Below, in pieces: positions 16,534 through 25,808 of a stretch of 64,000 nt of DNA. Where the stretch lies: assembly GCF_014857905.1 (NCBI RefSeq), contig NZ_JACYXE010000001.1, forward strand, positions 310,001 through 374,000, read 5' to 3'. Numbering within the stretch: position 1 is the stretch's first letter; each line of letters opens with the position of its first letter. A program made the position numbers and the translations under genes. The notes beneath the pieces are model-generated. The model was not told the DNA's origin. It saw only the letters and a list, made by a program, of their open reading frames with translations, and ran no database searches. Source of the stretch: Agilicoccus flavus. Lineage in GTDB: Bacteria > Actinomycetota > Actinomycetes > Actinomycetales > Dermatophilaceae.

Positions 16534-17406
16534 ATGCGCACCGCCCCCGCCCCGATCCGCCTGCCCGATCAGCGCGGCCGCACGTGGCTCGTCACGGGGG
16601 CGACGAACGGGGTGGGACGGGAGGTCGCCCGCGAGGCGGCCCGGGCCGGGGCGCGCGTGCTCATCACCGCCCGCGACACCGCACGCGGCGAACGGACCCG
16701 GACCGAGATCGGGGCGGCGCAGGTCGTGGAGGTCGACCTCTCCTCGGTCGCCTCCGTCCTGGCCGCGGCGAGCCGGGTGCGGGAGCCGCTCGACGTCCTC
16801 GTGAACAACGCCGGCACGGTGGTGCCCACCCGCCGCGAGTCCGCCGACGGGCACGAGCTCATGCTCGCGACCAACCTCCTCGGCCCCTTCGCGCTGACCA
16901 CCCTGCTCGCCGACCGGGTGCGGGACCGGATCGTCGTCGTCGGGTCGGGGGCGCACGAGGGCGCCCGCGTCGACCTGGCCGATCCGCACTTCCGGCGCCG
17001 GCGCTGGAGCATCGCCGCCGCGTACGGGCAGAGCAAGCTCGCCGACATGCTCTGGGCGCTCGCCCTCGACCGACGGCTCCGGGCGCGCGGCCGTGACGTC
17101 GCCGTGCAGCTCGCGCACCCGGGGTGGGCGCTGACGAACCTGCAGAACGCGACCGGCCGGCCCCGGCTCGACGGGGCGATCACCGCGGCGTGCACGCCCT
17201 TCGCCCAGCCCGCGCCCGTCGCGGCGCGCTCCCTGCTCGTCGCCGCGACCGCCGACCTCCCGCCCGTCAGCTACGTCGGCCCCGGCGGGTGGCGCGGCCT
17301 GCGCGGCGAGCCGGCCCTCGCCGGGCGCTCGGCCGCCGCTTCGAACCCCGCGCTCGCCGACGCTGTGTGGCACCTCGCCGCCCGCGAGACCGGGACCGAC
17401 CTGTGA
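16534..17406 (+). CDS. SDR family oxidoreductase (retinol-dehydrogenase-like)
   Basis: A 290-residue short-chain dehydrogenase. The cofactor loop TGATNGVG (near residue 22), NNAG (about 90-93), the Ser of VVVGSGAH and YGQSK (catalytic Tyr and Lys) are present in the expected order. The layout (YxxSKLAxxL, long C-terminal part) is that of the broad-specificity subgroup often annotated as retinol-dehydrogenase-like; the substrate is unknown. The stop lies 93 bases before the start of the DHDPS-like gene on the same strand, so they may be co-transcribed. Confidence 0.85.
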   Translation: MRTAPAPIRLPDQRGRTWLVTGATNGVGREVAREAARAGARVLITARDTARGERTRTEIGAAQVVEVDLSSVASVLAAASRVREPLDVLVNNAGTVVPTRRESADGHELMLATNLLGPFALTTLLADRVRDRIVVVGSGAHEGARVDLADPHFRRRRWSIAAAYGQSKLADMLWALALDRRLRARGRDVAVQLAHPGWALTNLQNATGRPRLDGAITAACTPFAQPAPVAARSLLVAATADLPPVSYVGPGGWRGLRGEPALAGRSAAASNPALADAVWHLAARETGTDL

Positions 17407-17498
17407 ACGCCCGCCCCCACGCGCTCCGCCGCCGACCCCCCGACCCCGACATCGCCGCCCCCGGACATCCCGACCCCGACATCGATCAGGAGACCGTC

Positions 17499-18368
17499 GT
17501 GACCACCCGCCCCCTCGTCCTGTCCGCCACCCCCGTCGGCTTCACCGCCGACGGGGCCCTCGACCTGGCGGCGTCCCGGCGGATCCTCGAGTTCGCCGCC
17601 GTCTCCGGGGTCGACGGGGTGTTCGCCACCGGCACGACCGGCGAGTTCCCGTCCCTGTCGCGGCAGGAGCGGCGCGACCTCACCGCTCTCGCGCTCGAGG
17701 CGTTCGCCGGCCGAACGGTCGTCGTCCACGTCGGCGCCGCGAGCGCCTACGAGACGTGTCGGCTCCTCGACGACGCCCGGGAGGCCGGCGCGACCGCGGT
17801 CGCCTCGATCACGCCGTACTACCTGCCGGCGGCCGAGGCGTCGATCCTCGAGTTCTACCGCCGGGTCACCGCGGCCGCCGACGGCCTGACCGTCTACGCC
17901 TACCTGTTCGCCGGCTGCACCGGCAACACCGTCTCCCCCGAGCTGCTCGGCCGGCTCGCGGAGCTGCCGCGCCTCGCCGGGGCGAAGATCACCGGCGAGA
18001 CCCTGGAGCGCATCGCCGCCTACCGCCGCGGCGTGCCCGAGGACTTCGTGCTCTACACGGGCAGCGACCGCGACGTGGCCGGCGTGCCCGCCCACGGCGC
18101 GAACGGCGTCGTCTCCGGGGTGTCCGCGGCGTTCCCGGACCTGTTCGTCGCCGTGGCGGACGCCGCCGGTCGGGGTGACGAGGCGCAGGTCGCGGCCCTG
18201 CAGCCCCGGATCGACGAGGTCGCGGCCGCCGTCGCCGGCAACCCCGAGCGGCTCAAGATCGCCCTGTCCTTGCGCGGGGTCGACGCGGGCACGTCCCGCA
18301 TGGCCCTCGGGCCGGTCGGCGACGCCGCCCGCGCGGAGCTCGCCCGCGTCGTCGAGGCGTACGGATGA
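17499..18368 (+). CDS. Dihydrodipicolinate synthase/N-acetylneuraminate lyase family protein
   Basis: A 289-residue class I aldolase of the DHDPS family. The pyruvate-binding GTTGEFPSLS (near residue 45), the Tyr of ITPYYL and the Schiff-base Lys in AGAKITGET (near 165) are all present. The GTG at 17499 follows AGGAG at 6-base spacing; an upstream GTG at 17403 overlapping the SDR stop is possible but has no such site. Members condense or cleave pyruvate-containing 2-keto sugar acids; no adjacent lysine genes argue for a biosynthetic dapA. Coupled to uppP by an ATGA overlap. A 14-bp direct repeat (17441 and 17471) lies in its leader. Confidence 0.82.
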   Translation: MTTRPLVLSATPVGFTADGALDLAASRRILEFAAVSGVDGVFATGTTGEFPSLSRQERRDLTALALEAFAGRTVVVHVGAASAYETCRLLDDAREAGATAVASITPYYLPAAEASILEFYRRVTAAADGLTVYAYLFAGCTGNTVSPELLGRLAELPRLAGAKITGETLERIAAYRRGVPEDFVLYTGSDRDVAGVPAHGANGVVSGVSAAFPDLFVAVADAAGRGDEAQVAALQPRIDEVAAAVAGNPERLKIALSLRGVDAGTSRMALGPVGDAARAELARVVEAYG

Positions 18369-19264
18369 GGACGGGCGGCACCGGCCGGCTCGGCTGGGCG
18401 CAGGCCCTCGTTCTCGGCGCCGTGCAGGGGGCGACCGAGTTCCTCCCGGTCAGCTCGAGCGCGCACGTCTCGGTCGTGGGCCGGCTGTTCGGCCGCGACC
18501 CGGGCGCGGCATTCTCGGCGATCACGCAGCTCGGCACCGAGGCCGCCGTGCTCGTCCACCTGCGGGCCGACGTCGCGCGCGTCGCGGCGCGGTGGGCCGC
18601 CTCCGCGGTCGGCCGCGCGCCGCGGGACGACCCCGACGCGCGGATGGGGTGGCTCATCATCGCGGGCACGATCCCGATCGGGGCGCTGGGGTTCGGTCTG
18701 CGCCGGCTCGTCACCGGCCCGTTCCGCAACCCGTGGGTCACCGCGGTCGCGCTGGCCGCGTTCGCGCCGGTCCTCGCCCACGCCGACCGCGTCGGCTCCC
18801 AGCGCAAGGGTCTCGCCGACCTCACCGTTCGCGACGGCCTCGCCTTCGGCCTGTGGCAGTCGCTCGCGCTCGTGCCGGGAGTGTCGCGGTCCGGGGCGAG
18901 CATCGCCGGCGGGCTGTACCTGGGGTACACCCGGGAGGCGGCGGCCCGGTACTCGTTCCTCCTCGCGATCCCGGCGGTCGTCGCGTCCGGGCTGCACCAG
19001 CTCCTCGACCTCGCCGACGAGCCCGAACCGCCCGCCTGGGGGTCGGTGGGCGGCGCGACGCTCGTGAGCTTCGCCGTCGGGCACGTGGCCGTCGGCCGGT
19101 TCCTGCGCCACGTCTCCCGCCGCGACCTGGCGCCGTTCGTCCGCTACCGGCTCGCGTTCGCCGCCGTCGTCGCGGCGCTCGAGGCCGGGCGGGCCCGCCG
19201 CCGCGCGCGAGCCGCCCGAACCGGCGCATCCCGCCGCCCGGCGGCGACCGGCTCGGGCGGGTAA
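18365..19264 (+). CDS. uppP: Undecaprenyl-diphosphatase
   Basis: A 299-residue polytopic membrane enzyme that dephosphorylates undecaprenyl diphosphate to recycle the lipid carrier of cell-wall synthesis; overproduction is known to give bacitracin resistance. Both BacA/UppP signatures are intact: QGATEFLPVSSSAH (near residue 20) with the catalytic Glu and Ser/His, and LVPGVSRSGASIAGG (near 170). The tail is Arg/Ala-rich and cytoplasmic. The start overlaps the DHDPS-like stop by 4 bp. Confidence 0.92.
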   Translation: MRTGGTGRLGWAQALVLGAVQGATEFLPVSSSAHVSVVGRLFGRDPGAAFSAITQLGTEAAVLVHLRADVARVAARWAASAVGRAPRDDPDARMGWLIIAGTIPIGALGFGLRRLVTGPFRNPWVTAVALAAFAPVLAHADRVGSQRKGLADLTVRDGLAFGLWQSLALVPGVSRSGASIAGGLYLGYTREAAARYSFLLAIPAVVASGLHQLLDLADEPEPPAWGSVGGATLVSFAVGHVAVGRFLRHVSRRDLAPFVRYRLAFAAVVAALEAGRARRRARAARTGASRRPAATGSGG

Positions 19265-19275
19265 CCTCGCGAGGC

Positions 19276-19452
19276 ATGACGCAGACCCCCGACGAGCACG
19301 ACGTCGACCGCCGAGCCGAGCTGCTCCCCGAGGAGGAGGCGGTGGGCAGCGACGCCCCCCGCGAGCAGGCCGAGGCCATCCTCGAGGAGTCCCTGGAGCG
19401 CACCGAGGACCCCGAGGGCACCCGGGAGTCCTCCACGCAGACCCCCGACTGA
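19276..19452 (+). CDS. Small acidic hypothetical protein
   Basis: A 58-residue acidic, probably disordered protein (MTQTPDEHDVDRRAELL start, many Glu/Asp, short helical AEAILEESLERT). It starts 11 bases after uppP with GAGG just upstream of the ATG and is followed at once by a terminator hairpin, which supports it as the last gene of the operon. Function unknown. Confidence 0.6.
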   Translation: MTQTPDEHDVDRRAELLPEEEAVGSDAPREQAEAILEESLERTEDPEGTRESSTQTPD

Positions 19453-19458
19453 GCCCCG

Positions 19459-19478
19459 CCGGTCGATCCCGCGACCGG
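19459..19478. terminator. Bidirectional terminator hairpin
   Basis: CCGGTCG and CGACCGG arms (7 bp, perfect) with a 6-base loop, in the 32-bp gap between the converging small acidic gene and the SulP gene. Confidence 0.5.
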
Positions 19479-19484
19479 GCCCCG

Positions 19485-21008
19485 TCAGTGCCCGGCGCCG
19501 AGGTGGCCCGAGAGCCTCGCGTGCCGCCGCAGCGACTCCGGGTCGAGGCCCACGATGTCGACGCGGGTGCCGCGAGCGGCGTACTTGGTCTCGATGGCGT
19601 CGAGCGCGGCCACGGTCGAGGCGTCCCAGACGTGGGAGCGGCCCAGGTCGATGACGACGTGGGCGGGGTCACCGGCGTAGTCGAACTGGTAGACGAGGTC
19701 GTTGCTCGACGCGAAGAACAGCTCGCCGGTCACGGTGTAGGTGGCCGTCCCGCCCGCGAGCGTCCGGTCGACCCGGGCCACGTGCGCGACCCGCCGGGCG
19801 AAGACGACGAGCGCCGCGATGACGCCGGCGACGACGCCGTAGGCGAGGTTGTGGGTGGCCACGGTGACGACGACGGTCAGCGCCATGACGAGGTTCTCGC
19901 TGCGCGGCATCCGCCGCAGGGTGGCCGGCGCGACGCTGTGCCAGTCGAAGGTGCCCACCGACACCATGATCATCACCGCGACGAGCGCGGCCATCGGGAT
20001 GCGCCCGACCGCGTCCCCGAGACCGACGACGAGGACCAGGAGGAAGGCGCCGGCGAGGAACGTCGAGATCCGCGTCCGGGCGCCCGAGACCTTGACGTTG
20101 ATCATCGTCTGGCCGATCATCGCGCACCCGCCCATGCCGCCGACGAGGCCACTGGCGATGTTCGCGATGCCTTGCCCGCGGGCTTCGCGGCCCTTGTCGG
20201 AGTGGGTGTCGGTGACGTCGTCGACGAGTTTCGCCGTCATGAGCGATTCGAGCAGCCCCACGAGGGCGATGCCCACCGCGTACGGCGCGACGATACGCAG
20301 GGTGTCCAGGGTCCAGGGCACGTCCGGGACGAAGAGCGTGGGGAGGGAGTCGGGCAGGGCGCCCTGGTCCCCGACCGTCGGCACCTGCCAGCCGAACCCG
20401 ATCGCGGCCGCGGTGAGCAGGAGGATGGCGACGAGCGGGGCGGGGACGACGGTCGTCAGGCGCGGCAGGAACACGAGCACGGCGATGCCCACGGCCACCA
20501 TCGGGTAGACGAGCCACGGGACGCCGACGAGCTGCGGGACCTGCGAGGCGAAGATGAGGATGGCGAGGGCGTTGACGAAGCCCACCATGACCATCCGCGG
20601 GACGAACCGCATGAGCCGCGCCACGCCGAGCGCGCCCAGCAGGATCTGCAGCGCCCCACCGAGGAGCACCGCCAGCACGAGGTGGTCGAGCCCGTGGTCC
20701 CGCACGAGGGGTGCGATGACGAGGGCCACCGCGCCGGTCGCGGCGCTGATCATGGCCGGCCGGCCGCCGACGACGGCGATGACGCAGGCCATGACGAACG
20801 ACGAGAAGAGCCCGACCCGGGGGTCCACGCCCGCGATGATCGAGAAGGCGATCGCCTCGGGGATGAGCGCGAGCGCGACGACGAGGCCTGCGAGCACCTC
20901 GACGCGCAGGCGGCGCGGGTCGCGCAGCGCGGCCCGCACGGAGGTGACGCCGGCGCCCGCCTCCCGAGCGGCGTCGGGGGGCGTGACGGTGTCGGACGAG
21001 CCGGGCAT
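19485..21008 (-). CDS. SulP family inorganic anion transporter
   Basis: A 507-residue SLC26/SulP protein. About 11-12 membrane segments (residues 25-400) precede a short cytoplasmic STAS domain (about 410-500, with FFASSNDLVYQFDY and VIDLGRSHVWDASTVAAL). The STAS segment includes the conserved Asp/Ser region DASTVAALD. I placed the start at 21008 because AGGAG lies 6 bases upstream; longer frames to 21176 are non-coding in composition. Likely transports sulfate, bicarbonate or dicarboxylate; no partner such as a carbonic anhydrase is adjacent. Confidence 0.88.
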   Translation of the reverse strand: MPGSSDTVTPPDAAREAGAGVTSVRAALRDPRRLRVEVLAGLVVALALIPEAIAFSIIAGVDPRVGLFSSFVMACVIAVVGGRPAMISAATGAVALVIAPLVRDHGLDHLVLAVLLGGALQILLGALGVARLMRFVPRMVMVGFVNALAILIFASQVPQLVGVPWLVYPMVAVGIAVLVFLPRLTTVVPAPLVAILLLTAAAIGFGWQVPTVGDQGALPDSLPTLFVPDVPWTLDTLRIVAPYAVGIALVGLLESLMTAKLVDDVTDTHSDKGREARGQGIANIASGLVGGMGGCAMIGQTMINVKVSGARTRISTFLAGAFLLVLVVGLGDAVGRIPMAALVAVMIMVSVGTFDWHSVAPATLRRMPRSENLVMALTVVVTVATHNLAYGVVAGVIAALVVFARRVAHVARVDRTLAGGTATYTVTGELFFASSNDLVYQFDYAGDPAHVVIDLGRSHVWDASTVAALDAIETKYAARGTRVDIVGLDPESLRRHARLSGHLGAGH

Positions 21009-21126
21009 GGATCTCCTGCAGCGGGGGCGCGGCTCGAGGCCGCGAGATGGGGACGGGGGCCGGCGCGGGACGGGACCGCGGCGGGGCACGCCGGGGCCGC
21101 CATGGGCGGCAAGGCAGACTCTCACG

Positions 21127-21972
21127 TTACGTGAGCGTCGCCTCGGGTGTCGATCCGGACCGGCGTCGATGCGCAACGTCCGGTACCAACGCGTGGGCCG
21201 TCCACAGGTGCAGGAGCGCGAGCGCGCGGTGGGGGCGCCACGCCTGCGAGCGCCGCTGCGCCTCCCGGGCGTCGCACCCGCCGAGCGCCCGGCGCAGCAC
21301 GAGGTCGCCGGGCAGGAACGCGTCGGGGTCGCGCCGGCACCGCAGGTCGACGTAGTCCGCGGTCCACGGGCCGACCCCGACGACGCCGAGCAGGTCGTCG
21401 CGCCGGCCCGACGCCGTGAGGTCGAGGCCGCCCGCCACCGCCTCCGCCAGGGCGACGACGGTCCGCGCCCGGGCGGTCGTCACACCGACGCGGGACTGCA
21501 GCTCCCCCGGGTCCACCGCCGCGAGGGCGGGGGCGGTCGGGAAGAGGAGCGCGCCGCCGTGACGCGCCCCGTGGGCGGCGGCCAGGCGCCCGGCGAACGT
21601 GCGCGCCGCGGCGAGGGTCACCTGCTGGCCGAGCACCGCCATCACCGCGGTCTCGAACTCGTCGCACGAGCCCGGCACGACCAGGCCGGGGCGGGCCCGC
21701 ACGAGGGGGCCGACGACGGGGTCCGACGCCAGCGCTACCTCGGCGGTCCGCGTCTCCGTGTCCAGCCCCAGCCAGCGGCGGGCGAGAGGGTGCTCGGTGG
21801 CCTCGACGCGGCGCCAGTCCACGACGAGGCGTTCCGGGCCGTCGGGCCCGGTCACGTGCCGGGTGAGCACGTCGCCGTCGACGACGTCGACGCCCGGGAC
21901 GAGGTGGGCGTCGACGAAGGCGCGCAGGGCCGCGACGTCGCGGGTCGGGGCGCGTCCCTCGTCACGCTCCAC
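21127..21972 (-). CDS. alkA: DNA-3-methyladenine glycosylase 2 (AlkA-like)
   Basis: A 281-residue helix-hairpin-helix DNA glycosylase that excises alkylated bases. An AlkA N-terminal domain (residues about 10-95) is followed by the HhH-GPD core: VLGQQVTLAAARTFAGRL, then GVVGVGPWTADYVDLRC with the catalytic Asp in FLPGDLVLRRALG. The start is uncertain: GTG at 21972 is preceded by GAAGGGGGAG, while a GTG at 22029 would add 19 poorly conserved codons. It is divergent from the DUF6394 gene. No Ada regulatory domain is fused. Confidence 0.8.
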   Translation of the reverse strand: MERDEGRAPTRDVAALRAFVDAHLVPGVDVVDGDVLTRHVTGPDGPERLVVDWRRVEATEHPLARRWLGLDTETRTAEVALASDPVVGPLVRARPGLVVPGSCDEFETAVMAVLGQQVTLAAARTFAGRLAAAHGARHGGALLFPTAPALAAVDPGELQSRVGVTTARARTVVALAEAVAGGLDLTASGRRDDLLGVVGVGPWTADYVDLRCRRDPDAFLPGDLVLRRALGGCDAREAQRRSQAWRPHRALALLHLWTAHALVPDVAHRRRSGSTPEATLT

Positions 21973-22046
21973 GGCTCCCCCTTCGCCCGATCCGACGTCG
22001 CCGGCGTCGGCGTGCCCGCGGCAGGTCACCTTCTCACGGGCGTCGC

Positions 22047-22451
22047 ATGGGTATCGTCGAGCGGGTGAATCTCGAGAAGGTCGTCTTCGGGTTCTTCGTG
22101 CTGCTCGCGGCCACGTTGAACTTCGGGTTCTTCCTCGGCGACATGGCCGATCCCTCCCTGCACAACATCGCCGAGCTCTACGCGGCGGTGGTCGTCAACG
22201 TCATCGCCACCGTGCTCAAGTTCGGGGACCGGACCCAGGTCGGGGCAGTGCACCTCGCGACCAGCCTCGTCGCCGACATCCAGCTCATCGCCGCCGCGGG
22301 GGTGTGGATCTGGACCAACCAGGTCGCCGGGACGGACGTCGCGGGGCCGGCGATGGCGAGCATCGTCAGCCTGTCGGGCGGCGCCCTCCTCGCGAACCTC
22401 GTCTCGGTGGTGCTGCTCGTCGTCGAGACCGTCTCGTTCCGGCGCCGCTGA
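22047..22451 (+). CDS. DUF6394 family small membrane protein
   Basis: A 134-residue protein with four membrane segments (VVFGFFVLLAATLNFGFF; ELYAAVVVNVIATVLKFG; LATSLVADIQLIAAAGVWIW; IVSLSGGALLANLVSVVLLV). The opening NLEKVVFGFF and the segment ATVLKFGDRTQVGAV match what I recall of DUF6394, a family found beside TrkA-type potassium channel genes. The family usually starts at the Asn-Leu-Glu segment, so the GTG at 22065 may be the true start. It lies 10 bases before the potassium channel gene, so an accessory role in K+ flux is plausible. Confidence 0.7.
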   Translation: MGIVERVNLEKVVFGFFVLLAATLNFGFFLGDMADPSLHNIAELYAAVVVNVIATVLKFGDRTQVGAVHLATSLVADIQLIAAAGVWIWTNQVAGTDVAGPAMASIVSLSGGALLANLVSVVLLVVETVSFRRR

Positions 22452-22461
22452 GCATCTCGCC

Positions 22462-24255
22462 GTGAACCCCCTGCTCCTGCGTCCGCTGCGGCCGCCGCAC
22501 GGCCGACCGTCCCGGCGCCGCCGACGGGGCCCCGAGACGGGATCGCCGCTGCGGCGCGCCACCGTGCCCGTGCCGACCAAGGTCGCCTCGACCGACGCCG
22601 TCTTCCTCGTCCTGCGCCGGATGCGGGCCCCGCTCATCGCCCTCGTCGTCGTCTTCACGATCTCGACGGCGGGTCTGACGTTCATCCCCGGCCGCGACGA
22701 CGCGGGGAACGTCTACCGGATGACGGCGTTCGACGCCTTCTACTTCATGAGTTACACGGCGACGACGATCGGTTTCGGGGAGGTGCCCTACCCGTTCACC
22801 GTCGCGCAGCGGTTGTGGGTGACGGGGTCGATCTTCGCGTCGGTCACGTGCTGGGCGTACTCGATCGGCGCGCTCTTCGCGCTGCTGCAGGACCAGGCCT
22901 TCGACGACGCGATGAAGACCCAGCGGTTCCGGCGCAAGGTGCGCCGCATCCGGGAGCCGTTCTTCCTCGTGGCCGGGTACGGGCAGGCGGGTCGGGCGGT
23001 GGCCCGGGGCCTCGACGCCCGCGGACGTCGGGTCGTCGTCATCGACATCGACGAGCGACGCCTCGACCAGCTCGCCACCGACCAGCTGACCGTGGACGTC
23101 CCCGGCGTCGAGGGAGACGCCCGCAACCCCGCCCTGCTCGGTCTGGCGGGGCTGGGCAACCGGTACTGCGAGGGCGTGCTCGCGTTGACGAGCAACCAGG
23201 AGGCGAACCTCGCGGTCGTCATGGCCGTCCACCTGCTGCGCCCCGACCTGCCCGCCCACGCTCGGGCCGAGTCGCGCGACGCGGCGGCCGACCTGCTCGC
23301 CTTCGAGCCGGAGGCTGTCATCAACCCCTACGACGACTACGGCCTGTTCCTCGTCCTGGCGCTCAAGCACCCGGCCCTGTCCCGCCTGGTCACGTGGCTC
23401 ATGGCGACGCCGGGGACCGAGCTGCCGGAGCTGCGCGAGGGCCTGACCGACGGGACGTGGGTCGTCTCGGCCGACGACCGCTTCGGCCGGGAGGTGGCGG
23501 CCGACCTCGAGGCCGCCGGCCTCGACGTCCACCTCGTCGACCCGGCGCACGGGCACCCCGACGTGCGGCACGCCGCCGGCATCGTCGCGGGCTCGGAGCA
23601 GGACGGGGCCAACCTCTCGCTGGCCGCGCACGCCCGGCTCACCCACCCGGACGTGTACATCGCCGTCCGGCAGCACAGCGACACGAACGCGGCGTTGCTC
23701 GACGCGTTCGAGCCCGACTCGGTGTTCATCCCCACCGAGCTCGTCGCCAAGGAGGCGCTCGGGCAGATCACCGTCCCGATGGCGTGGAGCTTCATCACCC
23801 ACGCGATGCATCAGGACGACGCGTGGGGCCGGGAGATGACCGACCTGCTCGTGGACCGGTGCGGGACACGGTCCCCGGCCAGTCACGCCGTCGCGCTCAC
23901 GCGGCGCGAGGCGCCCGCCGTCGCGCGTTGGCTCACCCACGCGGAGCTGACGGTCGGCGAGCTGCTGCGCGACTGCGACGACCGTTCGCGCCCGATCCGC
24001 GCCGTGCCGATCGTGCTGCGTCGCGGCGACGACGTCGTGTTCACCCCGCCCGAGGACACGGCGCTCCGCCCGGACGACGTCCTCGTGCTCGCCGGGCGCT
24101 TCGGGGCGTTCGACGCCCTGTACGAGACGCTCTACAACGACTCGGCGGTGGAGTACGTCGCCACCGGGCGCGAGGTACCGAACACCTGGGTCTTCCGCAC
24201 GCTGGCACGGCGCCGGCGGGCCCGGCGCGCCGCCCGCGTCACCAGACCCCGATGA
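22462..24255 (+). CDS. Potassium channel protein with two TrkA/RCK domains
   Basis: A 597-residue ligand-gated K+ channel. Two membrane helices (about residues 55-75 and 112-135) flank the pore, whose selectivity filter reads TATTIGFGEV. Two cytoplasmic RCK-type regions follow: the first with VAGYGQAGRAVARGL and VVVIDIDERRL (about 172-200), the second from about residue 335, ending in a TrkA-C-like domain near 510-570. RCK domains bind nucleotides or Ca2+ to gate the pore. It starts with GTG 10 bases after the DUF6394 gene. Its last 17 bases overlap the convergent transporter gene. Confidence 0.88.
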   Translation: MNPLLLRPLRPPHGRPSRRRRRGPETGSPLRRATVPVPTKVASTDAVFLVLRRMRAPLIALVVVFTISTAGLTFIPGRDDAGNVYRMTAFDAFYFMSYTATTIGFGEVPYPFTVAQRLWVTGSIFASVTCWAYSIGALFALLQDQAFDDAMKTQRFRRKVRRIREPFFLVAGYGQAGRAVARGLDARGRRVVVIDIDERRLDQLATDQLTVDVPGVEGDARNPALLGLAGLGNRYCEGVLALTSNQEANLAVVMAVHLLRPDLPAHARAESRDAAADLLAFEPEAVINPYDDYGLFLVLALKHPALSRLVTWLMATPGTELPELREGLTDGTWVVSADDRFGREVAADLEAAGLDVHLVDPAHGHPDVRHAAGIVAGSEQDGANLSLAAHARLTHPDVYIAVRQHSDTNAALLDAFEPDSVFIPTELVAKEALGQITVPMAWSFITHAMHQDDAWGREMTDLLVDRCGTRSPASHAVALTRREAPAVARWLTHAELTVGELLRDCDDRSRPIRAVPIVLRRGDDVVFTPPEDTALRPDDVLVLAGRFGAFDALYETLYNDSAVEYVATGREVPNTWVFRTLARRRRARRAARVTRPR

Positions 24256-25677
24256 CCTTCATCCACGGGACGCCGACGCCGAACCACACGCCGAGCAGCA
24301 CGACGCTCATGACCAGGCCGACCCGCAGCCACTCCGCGACCGGCACGTAGCCCGAACCGAAGACGACCCCGGCGGGCCCCGACGCGTAGTGCGGAGGGCG
24401 CCGAACAGGTTGCCGAGGAAGCCGAGGACGAGCGCGGCGAAGAGCACGGGCGCCCCCGCCGCGATCGCCGCGGAGAGGAACACGGCATACATCGCGACGA
24501 TGTGGGCCGTGTTCGACGCGAAGGCGTAGTGCAGGTAGAAGTACGTGGCGCCGAGGATGAGCAGGGCCAGGGGCCAGCCGAGCCCCTGCGTGGCGGCGGC
24601 CACGCGGTCGCCGACGAACCCGATGACCCCGAGCTTCTCGAGCTGGTCGGCCATGCCGACGAGGACGCCGAAGAACAGCAGGGTCGACCAGGCAGAGGCG
24701 TCGGCGGCGAGGTGTTTCCACGTGAGGACGCCCGTGCACAGCAGGATCGCGATGCCGACGAAGGCGGCCGCCGTCGCGTTGATCGACAGCTGCGCCCCCA
24801 GGCTCCACATGAGCAGGAGCAGCACGAACGTGGCGATCATGACGCGCTCGTCGCGCGATACCCGGCCGAGGCGGGCGAGCTCCTCGCGGGCCTGGGCGGG
24901 CGCCTCGGGGGTCGACGTGACGGTCGGGGGATACAGGCGCGCCATGACCCAGGGGATGATCGCGAGGCAGACGAGGCCGGGCACGAGACCGGCGAGCGCC
25001 CACGTGCCCCAGCTGATCTGGGCCCCCTGGCCGGCGGCGGCACGCTGCGCGATCGGGTTGCCCGCCATGGCGGTGAGGAACATCGCGGCCGTGACCGCGT
25101 TGACGTGGACCGACGTCATGAGCAGGTACGAGCCGAGCCGGCGACGCGAGGCCGGGGTGTCGGGGTGGCTGTCCTGGACCTGCGCGAGCGACCGGATGAT
25201 CGGGTAGAGCACCCCGCCGGCCCGGGCCGTGTTCGACGGCGTCGCGGGAGCGAGGACGAGGTCGGTGAGCGCCATCCCGTACGCGACGCCGGTGCTCGAG
25301 CGGCCGAGCCGGGCGACGAACAGCAACGCGATCCGCCGCCCGAGACCGGTGACGAGGAACCCCTCGGCGATGAAGAACGAGGCGACGATGAGCCACACCG
25401 CGGGGTTGGCGAACCCCTCCAGCGCCTCCGTGCTCGGGTTCATCGCGCCCGTGATCATCGCGGCCGCGAGCCCGACGAGGCACACCGACGCCGTCGGCAG
25501 CGGCTGCAGGATGAGGGCGAGGATTGTCCCGACGAAGATGCCCGCCATGAGCATCCCGCGCGGGTCCACGCCCGCCGGTGGGGGGACGAACGCGACCGCC
25601 AGGGTCACGGCGACGATGAGCAGGACCTTGACCACTGCCGTCCGCCGGGCCGACGAGGGGGTGGGGGTTTCGGGCAC
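24239..25677 (-). pseudogene. SLC13/DASS family anion transporter, frameshifted near 24393
   Basis: Codes for a dicarboxylate/sulfate (DASS) transporter of about 479 residues if one missing base is restored. The main frame runs from 25677 to about 24394 with typical helices and the LGFLGNLFGAL segment; the expected C-terminus (HYASGPAGVVFGSGYVPVAE and a last helix ending MKVIGVW) continues in another frame down to 24239. Both SNT-type motifs are visible (ATPSNTARAGG and ASNTAHIVAM). The break is consistent with a single lost base, and the codons on both sides remain well conserved, so a sequencing error is as likely as real inactivation. Confidence 0.8.
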
Positions 25678-25808
25678 GGCACGTCTCCTTCGCGCAGGTC
25701 AGGGGGCGTCTCGACGGTAGCGCCGAGCGCGCGCCCGCGGAGGGGTCGTTGGTCCCGCCCGGTGGCGCGCGAGGGGTGTCTGTCGGACCCGAGGTCTACC
25801 GTCGGGGG

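Noticed and set aside
24256-24300. A terminator between the K+ channel and DASS transporter genes.
   Set aside because: The two genes overlap at their 3' ends, and I find no strong hairpin in the following bases.
24390-24400. Programmed ribosomal frameshifting in the DASS transporter.
   Set aside because: No slippery heptamer or downstream stem is apparent, and several unrelated genes in the window show the same kind of one-base loss.
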